Shown: positions 1 to 15,744 of the stretch, piece after piece
Numbering within the stretch: position 1 is the stretch's first letter
Layout: every line of letters begins with the position of its first letter
Assembly (NCBI GenBank): GCA_033675545.1
Contig: JAWDGP010004927.1
Span: 1,875,001 to 1,939,000 of the forward strand
Origin: Elysia crispata
Lineage: Eukaryota; Mollusca; Gastropoda; Plakobranchidae
Length of the DNA: 64,000 nt
Direction of reading: 5' to 3'
The notes under the pieces: generated by a model
Databases searched by the model: none
Seen by the model: only the letters and a program-made list of their open reading frames with translations
Told to the model about the DNA's origin: nothing
Translations under genes and position numbers: made by a program

Positions 1-120
1 AAGAAGAAGAAGAAGAAGAAGAAGAAGAAGAAGAAGAAGAAGGAGCAGGAGGAGGAGGAGGAGCAGGAGGAGGAGGAGAAGAAGAAGAACAAGAAGAACA
101 AGAACAAGAACAAGAAGAAT
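1..120. repeat. Purine-rich (AAG)n/(GGA)n tract
   Basis: Starts as pure AAG repeats and grades into GAG, AAC and AAG units. The left edge is cut by the window. Confidence 0.95.
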
Positions 121-1539
121 GATGATGACGATGATAACCATTATGATGATAAAAATGTTAATTTTCTTCCTTTACGATTGTACATTTCGTCCAACTTTTT
201 TTCATTTTGATTGACTAATTTATTGATTGGTTCATTGAAATTTGTTTTGCTTTGTTGCTTTTTTTGTTGTTGTTGTTTCTTTGTTGTTGTTGTTGTTTTC
301 GTTTCATTTTTCTTTTTTTTCTTTTTTATTTTTCATTCAGGTTGGTTTTTTTTTTTAATTTGGTGCTGTTTTTTATTTGACAGATTAAATGTTGGACATA
401 ACAAGAAGCCCACAACTCATCGATTTTTTTAAGCCTGGTTCGTATCTTAATTTTAATATTCTCAATGATGGACCAAATTAAAAGAGGGGCTTGAATGTTT
501 GTCTCCAATGTTAATTTCAGGTAGAGAGAAAGAGCAGTACGGGTTTGATGAGGTTGAAAATTAACTCACTTTGTTCGGTTATTAAATGCAAAGACGTTTT
601 TTTGTTGTTTGTTTTCTTTCGTTGTAATTTTCTTACTTGTTTGCTTGAGCTGGTCACATTCAATTTGTAAATTAGCTGTTTTGTACACAAGAAGAACTAA
701 CAGAGGAAGAGAATGGGTTGGTTGGTGCAGGGGAAAAGGTGATGGCTTAAGGAGAAAGGTACAGACATATAGAGGGAGATTGAAGGCGTTGAAAGAGTAT
801 TTGAAAGAAAGATTGAGCGATAGTGTAGATTGAGAGAAAGAGGAGGAGGGGCAGCCAATTCAAAAGAAACGGTTTTGTCACAGGAGAAAAAAAAGAAGGC
901 AGTGTACAGCCCAATCTCCTCATCATCAAAAAAGCTTTATTGATTTTTAGCGAAAGCCAATCCCGAAGGGATGTATTATGCTATTACTCGCTGTTCATAT
1001 CCAGCCTGTCCGCGCCAGCTGTTACCGATGTGAACTAAAACAGCATCAGAAGCAGCCGCAGCAGCTCTGCACAAGTAACTCCATTGTTGTTGTTGTTCAT
1101 GGCACGTATCATTGTCATTAGTTTGTTCTTCACATGAAAAAGCAACGGAATTGAATAACAAGCAATGTTTGAGAGCTAATCGCTGATCGCACAGTGCTAA
1201 GTGTTAGCGCTCGGTTGAAACTCCCCCACCCCACCCCCCCAATCCCACCTTCACCCCCACCTCCAACCCTTTCCCCCTTCTCAGGTCAAATCTGATGAAG
1301 AGTAGTTGAACACACATCGTTGCCAAGAAGAGATCATAATGACACAGGTCTCTACTTAGTATCTATCTCCAGCCAGTACTCTCTGTGACGGATCCAGGAA
1401 AGCTCTAAATCTCTAGTTTAAGCTAATTTAGATTAAACAGAACTACATACATGTAGAATCTACATCTAGATCTTCATTTGTAGAGATGTTTAGGATTGCG
1501 GGTACTTTCTAAGATCCCAGGGTTTTTCGTTTTCGTTTT
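121..1539. other. No gene seen
   Basis: AT-rich sequence with T and C homopolymer runs. Short frames are low-complexity or lack splice context. I see no element boundaries. Confidence 0.6.
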
Positions 1540-1695
1540 TGTTTTTTTGTTTTTTTTTGTTGTTTTTTTTTGGTTTGTTTTTTTTTTTTTGGGGGGGGGG
1601 TTGTTTTTTGGGGCGGGGGGAGGGGGGGGGGGGTTACTGATTTTATTTTATTTTATTTTATTTTATTTTTAGGGGAGGAGGTGTTTTTTTTTTTT
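1540..1695. repeat. T-rich/G-rich low-complexity tract with (TTTTA)n
   Basis: Runs of T followed by runs of G (to about 12), then TTTTA pentamers at 1640-1668. Runs of G could form quadruplexes. Confidence 0.9.
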
Positions 1696-1699
1696 TGTA

Positions 1700-3900
1700 A
1701 TTACCAGGACAAATTCGTCCAGTATGGGTCATTATTTTATAATTTACATATTGATGTACTAATTAGCTATTTTCTAGATATATAATCGTCTTGTTTAGAT
1801 AGGAATAAATACTATTCTTAAAATAAAGTTCATGCAATAGTAATTCAAGGATCTCCTAAATAGCCCCCCTCCCCCAGACTTTGGTTTAAATCTTGTTGGG
1901 ATTGTACCTTTATCTTTAAAGTAAGTGAATTTGTGGTAAGAATTTTTTTTTCTTCTATTTACTCTTTCGTCTATTCGGGAGATTTCAAATTCGGCTTGGA
2001 ATTGAAACAAGACTATTTTGTTACAAATGTATGCCTTTTTGGCTTTAACACTATTATGCCACTGAAACTATTTTTTTTTCTTTTAGTGTCTGTCAACTGA
2101 TAACTTCTCACTGATATCCAGCAATTCATTGTGAGAAAAACCATCATGCGCTCAAGAAGCCGATAAAAGTTATGGATGTTTTTTTAGTTGTTTTCCAAAA
2201 ACCAAACAAACTAGAGTTACAGAATTGATTGAAAATTTAAAAAGGTTTTTTTTTTTGCTACTATCCAGTTGTTGTTTTTTTCCAAAAAAAAATATTTTAA
2301 ATATAAATAAAAGAATTTCATCATTCTTTTAAATTATGTACGATGAAAAAAAAATAGGTAAAGTCTAAATGAGTCTGCGACAGGGAATGCACGTGAAAAA
2401 AAATCGTTGAGTCACTTGTTAAGGCAATACTAAAATCAAATATATCGAGCCTTCCCTTTCAAATTTGAAGTATTTCATTAAATCGCAGCCTGGAATTTCT
2501 TTATTTAACGATGAAAAGAAGCCTTTTGAGTAATGAAAGCGTTTACACACGCTTTAACTTTATAATATACACGTAAGTTATCTTTACTCCCCGAATAAAA
2601 GCCTGAGAGAGATGTAATAGCTTTAAATTGTGCATTGTTTAATGTTCTTTAAACCTCTCTCTCAGATTGTTATGCAATGAGTAGAGATGATTTACGAGTA
2701 TATTATAAAGTTAAAGCGTTCGTCTGCACATACTCAACATCTCGGGGAGGTGACAATAGGCTATGCAGATAACCACAATTTACTTTCGGTCTTTCGGAGT
2801 GCCAAAGTGATGACGACGTCAGCATGTAGGGCATACATTCAGACCTAACCATCCCGGAAGGCTAGGTATGGCTCCTCTTTAGGAATAAATCTTTAAAACT
2901 TACAGCTAAATCTAGATCTAAAGTCTCGATCTTGTTGGGAAACAGATGTCGTTGATTCTTAAATAAATAAAAAAAAGTATACAAGTTGTGAAAATGTTGC
3001 TTCTAGTGTAGCCCTTGCTTTCATCATGGATGCATATTTAGCGCATATTATATCATGCCGAAAGCGCCGTGTTCAGAATAATTTTTCTGATTTGATTTTG
3101 CGCACCTTTGAGATGCTGGCAATTATCGCGCAAGCGCTTTTGAATGGTTGTAATACATGCATTATTGCTTCTTAATTATGATAGTTAAAACTTCAGGCAG
3201 AGTTTAGGCTAGCATAACTTTTTGTAAAATTGAATTCTCCACTGATAACGCTATAATAAGAATGGCTAACTTAGAAAGTTATATTTCACCTAAACCTATC
3301 CACCTCCTACGCAAATCAGATGTCGCTGTTGAGCGGAATAAAGCCATTTCTAGTATATTTTAGTCTAAACTAGAAATGAATAATGAAACGTTAAATATAA
3401 ATTTAAAAAAAAATAATAAAATAAACTGGATATCAAAACTAAAAAAAAAAAAGATAAGAACAAATTAATCGTAAAATATTCGCCTTCAACATTCGGATAG
3501 CAAAATTATGATTGAGCAGAATCCCTGGGAATATTACGGCCCAAGATTAAAGCTACTGAATTAGTGACAGATGAAAATCTGAGCAGAGAAAAGGTTTTTA
3601 CGAACACTTCATGTGGAATACTCACAACCTCAGCACGTGACCCAGGAACTCACAGGCACGTGATCCAGAACACACAGGCAAAATGACGCTATGCTCAATA
3701 TGTATTATTTTATCCAAACAAAAACTCTAACCGGGTATTTTAACTGTTTACTTCTTTGCACTTAAGTTCGATTGTGAAGCCAAAATAAAATCAAATAAAT
3801 CAACTCAGATACTGGTAATCCAGGTCAGAATCTGGAATGGAGATACCATAAAATCTCGAGCGTTTCACTTATTTTCTATTTCTCTTCAGCCGTATATTTT
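1700..3900. other. No gene seen apart from the foldback at 2550-2718
   Basis: AT-rich unique-looking sequence. No frame over 75 codons and no convincing exon. Confidence 0.6.
2550..2718. repeat. 169-bp foldback (imperfect hairpin)
   Basis: CGCTTTAACTTTATAATATA at 2550 pairs with TATATTATAAAGTTAAAGCG ending at 2718, and pairing continues for about 40 bases. A second inner stem pairs CTGAGAGAGA (about 2604) with TCTCTCTCAG (about 2657). It could be a MITE foldback or a transcribed long hairpin. Confidence 0.7.
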
Positions 3901-3904
3901 GTTG

Positions 3905-4215
3905 TCTTTTTTTTGTGTGTGTGTGTGTGTGAGGGGGGGGGTACTATTTGTTTATTTGTTTTGTTTTGTTTTTGTGGTTTGTTTGTTGTTTTGGGAGGGA
4001 TTCTGTTTTTTAAGGATTTTTTTCCCCTTTGTTAGTGCTTGTTTTGGGTTGTTGTTTTTTTCTTGTTTTTTTGTTTGTTTTTTTTTGGTTTTTGTTCATT
4101 TTTTTTTTCGTTGTTTTTTTTTTGTTTTCTTTTGTTTTGTTTTTTTGTTTTTTGTTGTTGTTGTTGTTGTTGTTTTTTTTTTGGGGGGTAGGGTTGTTTT
4201 TTTTCTCCTGTCCGT
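3905..4215. repeat. (GT)n followed by a 300-base T/G-only tract
   Basis: (GT)n at about 3912-3931, then a strand that is almost pure T and G to 4205, including (GTT)n near 4150. The long frames here on either strand are low-complexity artefacts. Confidence 0.9.
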
Positions 4216-7659
<3,444 letters not shown>

Positions 7660-8424
7660 TCTCCTTCCTCGATATAAAAATTACGATCACTCCCTCCCTC
7701 TTCGCAGATTTGTAATCACAAATCACAACAGTTGAAGACTGTGCTTGGAATGGGACAATTTTCAGCAAGGAAAGGGTTAAAGTTTGATTTACGTAGAATT
7801 TATTACTAAAACGCTGTTTCATTTCTCCCAATTTTTTGTCTTCATTGTCCAATCTTTAAGATCTATGGGGTGAAACCTCCCATACGCCTGGGCCAGAAGA
7901 CGCATTTATCTGGGCATCTTTGAAAATTGGGGGAAAAGCTTAAAATAGCATCAATCTACGGAAGTTATCTTGGTTCTGGACAATCAAGTATGTTCCCTAA
8001 CAATGTTTCTCTCTTCAGATCAAAATTCCCCAGCTTCTGTCGCGAGTGTAGGCTCGCGAGATCTTCCAGCTACTTGCGCTGTTTGGACGAAAAGATCAAA
8101 CATCCTCTGCCATCTAACAATGAGAAGATTGATCAATAGAGACTGGTAACAAAATAATGATTTCTTTTTAAACAGAATGTTACAAACCAGTCAACCAATG
8201 ATAAAAACTGGGAAAGATGATGCTAATCCTAAAGATCTCAAAGCACTAGTATTGATCAGGATATAAATGGAATTAATAAAGCAATAACAAGAACACAAAG
8301 GTTTTGAAGGCTGTTAAAATTTCCCTTTTTTTTTTCTTTTTATACATTCAACACCAGACGGAGATAACAAAGTGTGAAGTATGTTTAACTTCTTTAATTC
8401 CCATTATTTGTAATAGAGGGAAAC

Positions 8425-8628
8425 CTTTCAGAGAATAGTCTCTGATATAAGAGCTAACCAGCTGCCTTTCACTAAACCCAACCAACTCGCATGAAAGTTG
8501 CTGGTTATTACTTCCATTGTCTACAAACCGAGCTGGAGACATAGAGAATATAGTTTTAACTCCAAATCTACAGAAAATGGCTAATTTGGTGGCTTAAACT
8601 ACTTCATAAGCTCACAGTCCACTCTCAC

Positions 8629-8697
<69 letters not shown>

Positions 8698-8723
8698 ATC
8701 TATCTATTTATCTATCTATCTAT

Positions 8724-8761
<38 letters not shown>

Positions 8762-10238
8762 AACACGAAAGAAAAAACACCACACTTGGAGGAACAACTT
8801 GGTAATTATAAAGGATCCAAAAGGACGCGTGTGTCTGTAAATAGAGTAATACACGGTCTAAAAGGAAATAGGCACACGACTTTATAATTACGAGACAAAA
8901 ATAAAGATACAACATAACTCTTTATGTTCTAGATTACCGACTAGCTCTAGTTGAATTTAATGATGACCTTTGAAAACTTGTTAAAATTTTCAGTCTATTA
9001 CTATATAATATTATATTTAGACGCCTTAACTTTTAAAATTATTGATTATTCTTTGTAACAAAATGTTACACCGCATATTGTCCTGTGTTTGCTTTGGTAT
9101 ATTATTGTGCATTTTATATTATTTTTTTTTTATGGGTGAAAAATATTATCAATATTAAGTTCCTAAATTTGAATGTAGAGTAATGTCTTGTCTTTGCTAC
9201 CAATATGATTGAAAATGTTCAGCTGCTAATCTCAGCTGTAATGTTCTAGATTAAAATCAGGCCGTGAAGAGCCAGTCGTGGTGGCCGACGTCATCATGAT
9301 GTCAGCTCTAATCTAATATAACCAAACTATAACCAGACATTTGTAATAATGCTAATTGACGGAGGATGTTCCGCTTCTATTTTCGTTTCGTAGATTTACC
9401 TGATAGGACGGTTGTATGAAAGCTGCGCGGCTGAGATGAAATGCGGAGTCTACACTAATGGGAGGTCTCAGTCTATTAATTTTGTTTTTGACCTATCAAA
9501 TAATTTATCGAAAAATCAAATGTTCTGGTTTTTCTGATGAAAGTTTTTTTCCCCCTTTCTCTATGAATATAGGCCTAAATCAGCCTAAATAACTAAAAAC
9601 TGGTTTCAAGCAATTATAATTTTCGAAAAACTTAAATATGCTTGTTTTCCTTATGTCTCTATGTTTCATTGTTTGTAATACGGGTTTCTGAATTGTTTAT
9701 TCTGCGAATACAGTCTTTATCATATTAAGTTAGAGAGAGAATTATACTAGATCTAACAAGGAAAGCAGTGGTACTACTGTTTAAAATGTTTACCTGCATT
9801 AAAGATGGGAGCTTCATTTTTTCGTGGCACACTTGAACAATTCCAAATCAAAAGCTGAAGTTTCATATCGCAGTTTGATTTAAATATAATTTTAAAAATC
9901 TGGCATGAAAGATTGAAAATATGGTGCTGATTATCTCCCGTGCCAAGGGATAATTTTACTTGTAATGTGAAGTGCACGGATGGTCGTCAAGTTTGTTGTT
10001 TGGGTTGGGTCTCGGCATAAGGTACACAGCTGGCTCAAGTAACTAACTTAGATTCGATGATTGAGAAATGTTTTTCTTTAGTTTTCTCAGGAGCGTCTAC
10101 TTCTTGCCATTCCAATTCACTGATCAAAGATACAAGTATATCAAAATCCATAACTTCAAAGAAATGTGTCAAGGCAACCTCTTTGAGCTTACTAAAAGGA
10201 GCTGTACAAAGCACACAAATCTCAAGAAAGGCCTCCAT
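8425..10238 (-). CDS. Three internal exons of an unrecognised gene (partial)
   Basis: Exons in transcript order: 10238-10044 (acceptor gtcacag; donor GTTACT, or GTTAGT at 10048), 9926-9794 (acceptor aatcag, donor GTAAAC) and 8532-8425 (acceptor ctccag, donor GTTTCC). Phases are compatible, giving about 145 residues beginning MEAFLEICVLCTAPFSKLKE and including DMKLQLLIWNCSSVPRKN and LSCELVGFSERQLVSSYI. The composition (amphipathic helices, few low-complexity residues) is protein-like and unlike the surrounding DNA. The start ATG sits directly behind an acceptor, so it may be internal. I found no convincing upstream or downstream exons, and I do not recognise the family. It could also be a decayed pseudogene. 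Confidence 0.5.
8625..8760. repeat. Compound (CT)n-(CTAT)n-(TA)n microsatellite
   Basis: CT repeats to 8690, then TCTA units, then TA repeats to 8759. Confidence 0.97.
8847..8908 (+). repeat. 62-bp dispersed repeat, copy 1
   Basis: AAATAGGCACACGACTTTAT is flanked by sequence also present at 45362-45422. About seven differences in 60 bases. Family unknown. Confidence 0.7.
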
Positions 10239-10757
10239 CTGTGACCCATGCCCACCACGACACGAAAAATTATTTGCACAACTTTTTTCAAGATTGATAG
10301 CTCTTATCCATTTACATTGTTACATGCACACATAATTCTGTACTCACGCTGAACATCGGCAGTTTCCCGGAGTTATCCAAGACTCTGTCCAGTGCAGAGC
10401 GAACATGAGGTCATCACCAGTGTGATTTTTGGTGCTTAGCTCTGTGGTTCCGGCCTGAAGGCAAGCCTTGCGGTCTCACGCTCACCCTAGCCCAGGACGC
10501 AAAAGGACTTGCGTGCAGCTGGCTATCTGTAGCGCCCTGGGGCAAGAGAGGCACGCGGCAAGGTGAGGAGGGGGGCTGCCGGCGAGGTTTGTTAGACAGG
10601 GAGAGAGAGAGGGACTGAGAGAGAGAGAGAGGGGGGGGGGGGGAGAATTTAGTGGGTCGAACCGTGCTAGCTGTCGAAAGAGGTGCAAGACGACAGCGGA
10701 GAGAGAGAATAAGAAAAAAAGAGAAAGAAAGAGAGAGCGTGAGAGAAACAGGGAGAG

Positions 10758-10758
10758 T

Positions 10759-10828
<70 letters not shown>
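10758..10828. repeat. (GA)n microsatellite
   Basis: About 70 bases of GA, preceded from 10600 by a GA-rich interrupted stretch with a 14-base G run near 10630. Confidence 0.97.
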
Positions 10829-10832
<4 letters not shown>

Positions 10833-11399
10833 AACTATCTATCAACAAATAAATAAAACGAGATATTGAACTTCTGAGACACCTCGCAAGCTCGAATTTC
10901 ATCGAACAATTTTGCTTAGTTTTTAAAGTCTCTATGAATGCGATTTTGTAAGAATTATATTTTCGTGATGAATTAACTGGAAGTAACGTGGTATCATCCG
11001 AGGCGTGCAACCACCTCGACCTTTCTGTAGATGGTGCGACCTGTTCAGCGTGAGCGGAATGACCTGTAGCGCCCACCCAGAACTCACTGTCGCTGAGCAG
11101 CACGAAGTGCGCCAGATTAAGGAGCGGTCACATAATTATATTCAGATTATGGGATCAAAAAATTGATCAGATTTGATCCTACTCCCTCTTAGGATCATAA
11201 ATTATCCCATTGCTATTAAATGCACACCCCCCCTCCCCCCCTCTTTCTTACCCCACCCCCTCTTGTCTCTCCTCTTGTTTGTTTAAACTACAGTATACAT
11301 AAATATGTATATTATATTATATTATATATATAAATATATGTATAATATTTAAGATATAATCTATTTTTAGCAATTACTATACACCAGAGTTTCAAGCCT

Positions 11400-12048
11400 G
11401 TGTGGCTCTCGTCAGATGGCTGTGGGTAATGAGCGATAACTGGTGTTAACGTTTGACAACAGGAAACGTTTTTTATTAACCCAATTAGAAAAATATCTTC
11501 TTCCTTTTATTTAGTGAGGGCGTTTTAGTCAAAACTGTGTATTTTTCTTCCAAAGAAAGTGTGCATACGCTTCGTTTGGTGTTTCTTTTTTGTTTGCCTG
11601 TAACATGTATTTGTTGTGATTCGTGATTGTTTCTTTCACGTTCAGTAAACACATGTAGCTGACTTCTACAAGGTTTCTATTAAAAATTTTATGAAGCTTG
11701 TTCGTTTTTGGGAAGTGTTTGTCGATAACATTAAGGAAGTTTCTGCCAACGATCGTTTTAAAGTTATTGTTGAACGGTGGGTACAAACAAGTTATTTTTC
11801 TCTTCCGTTTACCATATTTCTCTTTGTTGATATGTGTGGATTTTATTTCATCACTGAAGTGAAACGTTTGGTCGAATCCGCTCCTCTTGAGTGCGTCTTC
11901 GTATGTAGAGCTGGTTTATTTAAAGACTTCCTGGTTTTTCCAATTTATATTTCAACAATAGTCGATGTCGTTGGGTAGGTTCTTTACGATGAAGTGGGGG
12001 TGGTTTCGATGTCGTTGGGTAGGTTCTTTACGATGAAGTGGGGGTGGT
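11400..12048 (-). mobile_element. Degenerate Penelope-like element (PLE) fragment
   Basis: On the minus strand the frame reads FHFSDEIKSTHINKEKYG, then LYPPFNNNFKTIVGRNFL, DKHFPKTNKLHKIFNRN and VSYMC, a run of blocks characteristic of the C-terminal part of PLE reverse transcriptase. Further 5', HPHFIVKNLPNDI lies in the 44-bp duplicated segment. The 3' side (11385-11430) contains CTGACGAGAGCCACACAGG, like the PLE 3' region. The GIY-YIG endonuclease region is not recognisable, and stops interrupt the frame, so the copy is inactive. Confidence 0.7.
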
Positions 12049-12049
12049 T
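11962..12049. repeat. 44-bp tandem duplication
   Basis: TCGATGTCGTTGGGTAGGTT starts at 11962 and again at 12006; the two 44-base units are essentially identical. It lies inside the PLE fragment. Confidence 0.9.
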
Positions 12050-12785
12050 GCTGAACTAGCAGGTAGTCCACATTGCTGATAGGTTTCTTCTATAATTTAC
12101 ACATGTCGCTTTTTAAATCGAGGGCACTGATTATATATAATATAGGTATGTCTACGAATGTTTATTATTGATTTCTATTTATCGATGATAAGAACAAATT
12201 ATATGTAATATCGTGAACATCGGACTAGTTCAGGCAATTATATAAATCATATTTATTATGTGCGATAAATCTACGATATCCAGAGACAGATTTCCCTACT
12301 TCTTGCTCTCAATAACAGTTGAAACAATAAAACCTCCTCACTGGTGTCAGTAATATCACCATCTTCCTCCTCCTCAACTCCAACACTTAATGGGAGAACC
12401 AAAAGACACCCGTGGGCGTTTCCTCTCCGCTACATTGACAGGAAGTTACCTTTATGGCTGATTCTAAAATTGTGTCACTAAAAAAGTTAGGCTGGGGATT
12501 CTGACTCCAATGTAGATTTTATCTTTTCTTCACAATGGGTTTCAGTCTTATTCTTTAAATTAAAATAAGGTAATGGTAATATTTGAAGGTTTTTTATTAT
12601 TACCAAGGAATACTGGATAATGGTCGCTTCCAAAGAGATCATTATGGATTGACCGGAAGAAATCTAGTGCAATGATTGATGAAATCATTGCTAAACCAGT
12701 TGCGGATGTCGTTTGATATTCAAAATACAAAAAAAAAAAATTAAATCTTTAGAATTTATTAAAAAAATAAAAAACCAGTTTGTGA

Positions 12786-12930
12786 TCATCTAAAATGAAT
12801 CATTCGCCCAGCCCAATCAATGGGTTTCCCCCACAGAGAATGAGCATCAAGGTCACCCAGTATTAAGAAAGCTCTGGGGAGCTGATGATAGGAACTTTTT
12901 TTAGAAACTTTTTGTAAATTGATCCCGGGG
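12786..12930 (-). pseudogene. LINE endonuclease (APE-type) fragment
   Basis: The minus-strand frame contains LPRAFLILGDLDAHSLWG followed by DWAGRMI. This resembles the FILLGDFNAHNPLWG...RGR core of the apurinic endonuclease domain in Jockey/CR1-type non-LTR retrotransposons. Only about 45 residues are recognisable, so it is a fragment. It is separated from the LINE in TBC1D20 by 25 kb and is on the opposite strand. Confidence 0.5.
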
Positions 12931-13609
12931 AACCGGAAAGGGAGGGGGTGGGGGGGGGGAGAGAGAGAGAGAAAAAAAAAAGCGAAACGACGGAAAAAGA
13001 ATGGTCCATGCAGGTCGGTGTTTAGTACACAAGAATACATTTTGAGATTGAGGGCAGTCTGTTCCAGCTCCTAACCCTCCCCCCTTCCCCCCTTAATCAA
13101 ATTCCACTCAGGACTTCGACCCTTGAGAAGGGCGGGCGTAGCTCCGGGAGATTGACTGTGCCTGTACTACCTACACTCTTGCAGTAACGGTCTTTTTCTC
13201 TAAGAGTCTAACAGAGTTTTGAATTCTTCTTAATTTTTTTCTGAGACGTCATATTCCATTTCTTTAGGAATCGTGTGTCCATTTTTACAGTTAGGAAGGA
13301 CCCACCTGACCTTTTGCCTCTTAACCCGTATTCTTCTGCTCCGCAATTACTTGTGGAGTTTAAAGGATACGGGCGTGACTTATCAGTATTTGAAGCTAAA
13401 AAATTCATATCATTTCTTTAAAAAAATTTAGTGCTAGGGCTTGAAGATAGAAGGTTGGTACTGGGAAGGGTTAATGGCTCGTTCCTCAAAAGTTGAGGAG
13501 AAAGGGGGAGCAGTAATAGCTGGCTCCCTACCAGTTGAGGAGCGGGTGGGGGTGGGGGGTAATTGGTGGCTCTTTATTAGTAGAGAAGTAAGCTGCTGGG
13601 GAGGGAGCA

Positions 13610-13671
13610 GATAATTAAACATGCGTGTATATCTCATCAACATCCTCAGTCGGATTGATCCCGTGACTTAC
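13610..13671 (+). repeat. ~62-bp dispersed repeat (copy 1; copy 2 at 15361-15422)
   Basis: TATATCTCATCAACATCC then CGGATTGATCC occur at both sites in the same orientation, with about seven differences. Possibly the end of an older repeat family. Confidence 0.7.
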
Positions 13672-15360
13672 ATAACCGGTCTCTTTCGTCAAGGTTTTTT
13701 GGATTCTTCAGCTGATTTTTTTTTTTTTTGAAAAGGGGGGGGGGGGAGTTTCATTGTACAAAATTGAGACAAAGAGACAAAATGTACTGTAGATATTTTA
13801 ATCTAATAATTATTAGGAAAGCAATAGGCAGAGTATTTTTCGCAGACTAACGGCCTTTTGATTCAGATACATGTGCATGTACCACTGGCAGATGTCACTT
13901 GTAAGTAACGTATTCACAAAAAGTGATAAAAGTCGACTAAGTAAGAGTTTCCACAAAAAAAAAAACAAAAAAAAAACAGCATCGTTATTCGAAGTAAACT
14001 TATGGGTGTGATGATTTCAACTCTTATTATGTTAGCCTTATTTATTTTATTTATTTACTATTTTTTTCGTACTTAAGTCCTTTGCTATTTGAAGGCTGAT
14101 TTATATTAGCTAAAAATAACGAAAGATGAGTCCATAACACGAATAGAATGGTGCGCGGTCAAGTAGGCCTAACTTTGATAACAGACCTGAGGATCTTTGA
14201 GGTCTTTTAGAAGTACTAACCTCTCCTCTTTCCAAATCTAAACTAGTCATTGATGAAAGGTGAAGACATTAGCATTCTTCCTTCTTTATTCATTTAAGAA
14301 GCTTGTACAAATTCTAAACTATCGTTACAAGATTTATTCTACGGTCTGTTAACCTTTAAACTGTTGATCAGATTTTCACGATTTGTTGTGTGAAAATTCA
14401 CTGCCTATTTCTTTTACTTTCAGTTTCGAATTTTGTATGGCGATACTAGCCTCGATAGCGGTAAATTTGGTAATCTTCTATAACCTAAATTCAGATTGCA
14501 TCGGCTCTACAGTAGCCTTATAAATTCACATAGTTTGTAGATCTAGATTTAATCTAGAATCTAGTCAAGAATTAGATTCTACGATCCAGATCTCCTCAAG
14601 GTCTTAGACATATCACTTGATTAATTTGGCTCAGCCTTTTTGCTCAGAAAGAGAAAGAACTCATTAAGTTAAAAAGTGCATTCATTGTGCACGATTAGAG
14701 ATCTTGATCTTTATGTATTTTGTCAGTCCAGATATAGATTACACCTAGATCTTGATAATTTAATGTAGATCTAGATCGAGGTTTAAATTTAGATCCAGTC
14801 CGTCTTTTTTTCCGTGCTTTTGTTTCGTTAGCAAACAAAAAATATCGAGGTTTAAGATTAAGGACGTAACTTACACTAGCCAATTTTTGTTTGATGGTGG
14901 CACCCATGGGGCCAAGTAAAGAATATACATACATACATACATTGCAAAATACTCTGGGCCCATGATTGACTAGATTTACTCAACAGTGATTTGGAAAGTT
15001 TCACTGCTCCTCTTCTCTAGCAGCATTTCCCTGAGTCCCACTTGATCACCCAACCTCCAACCCTTCCTTCTCCCTCATCCCTAAGAATATTAGCTGCAAA
15101 TTTGTCTGAAGTGTAGCTGGGGAGACACTACACATGCTCACTGTTTATACTAGAGCTCAAGCTTTGCCCTCTACAATACACTGTCATGCTTCGATTCAAA
15201 TAAAAAAAAAAATGGGGGGTTTCAAATTAAACAGTTTGTAATAGTCAGGCTTTGATCTCATCAATCTTTCTTTTAATATTTATTTAAGTTGAACGGCAAA
15301 TTTATACTTGATAAAATTGAGAATTAGAATTTTCCAGATTTTAATCATAAATTTCGATCA

Positions 15361-15422
15361 GATAATTAAATATGTGTGTATATCTCATCAACATCCACAA
15401 TCGGATTGATCCTGTGTCTTAT
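15361..15422 (+). repeat. ~62-bp dispersed repeat, copy 2
   Basis: Second copy of the segment at 13610-13671. It ends about 320 bases before the first visible exon of the TIN2-like gene. Confidence 0.7.
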
Positions 15423-15744
15423 AAGATATTAGCCTGTAAAGTTTTGGTATTGTATCATACTTCTTGGAATAAATTCTAAAGGAATGTAATGCAATTGCCA
15501 CCATTGATTCCTCTGAAATCTAGAGAAATTTAGGAAAAGATAAGTCATATTATGTGTCCAATAATGGTCAACTTCTATAGTGAAAATTTGAAAAATTATT
15601 CAAAAATCTTACAAGTCCTATGTTGTGGTGGAAAACTTCTAAAATTGTATTAAAGTGAATTACAAGCTTCACTGGTACTTAGAATTCCAGTTTAAAAATA
15701 TTGAGATGTCTATCTCAACTCTCCCTTTTCCCTCTCACATTTAG

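Larger units (their letters stand above)
13041..15744. other. No coding exon seen; likely 5' flank or 5' UTR intron of the TIN2-like gene
   Basis: Contains T/G runs (13720-13747), two copies of a dispersed repeat and several AGATCTAGAT-type palindromes. The coding exon at 15745 starts with an acceptor, so an upstream non-coding exon probably lies somewhere here. Confidence 0.5.

Noticed and set aside
7927..8139. Possible exon WQRMFDLFVQTAQVAGRS (minus strand, about 8017-8122) for the 8.4-10.2 kb gene
   Set aside because: Its acceptor phase does not match the upstream exon and no donor follows before a stop.
10414..11103. 229-codon minus-strand frame starting MLLSDSEFWVGATGHS
   Set aside because: Most of it runs through the GA tract. 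The first 45 codons look somewhat protein-like but have no good exon borders and no known motif.
11691..11978. 95-codon plus-strand frame
   Set aside because: It is the antisense shadow of the Penelope-like RT on the minus strand.
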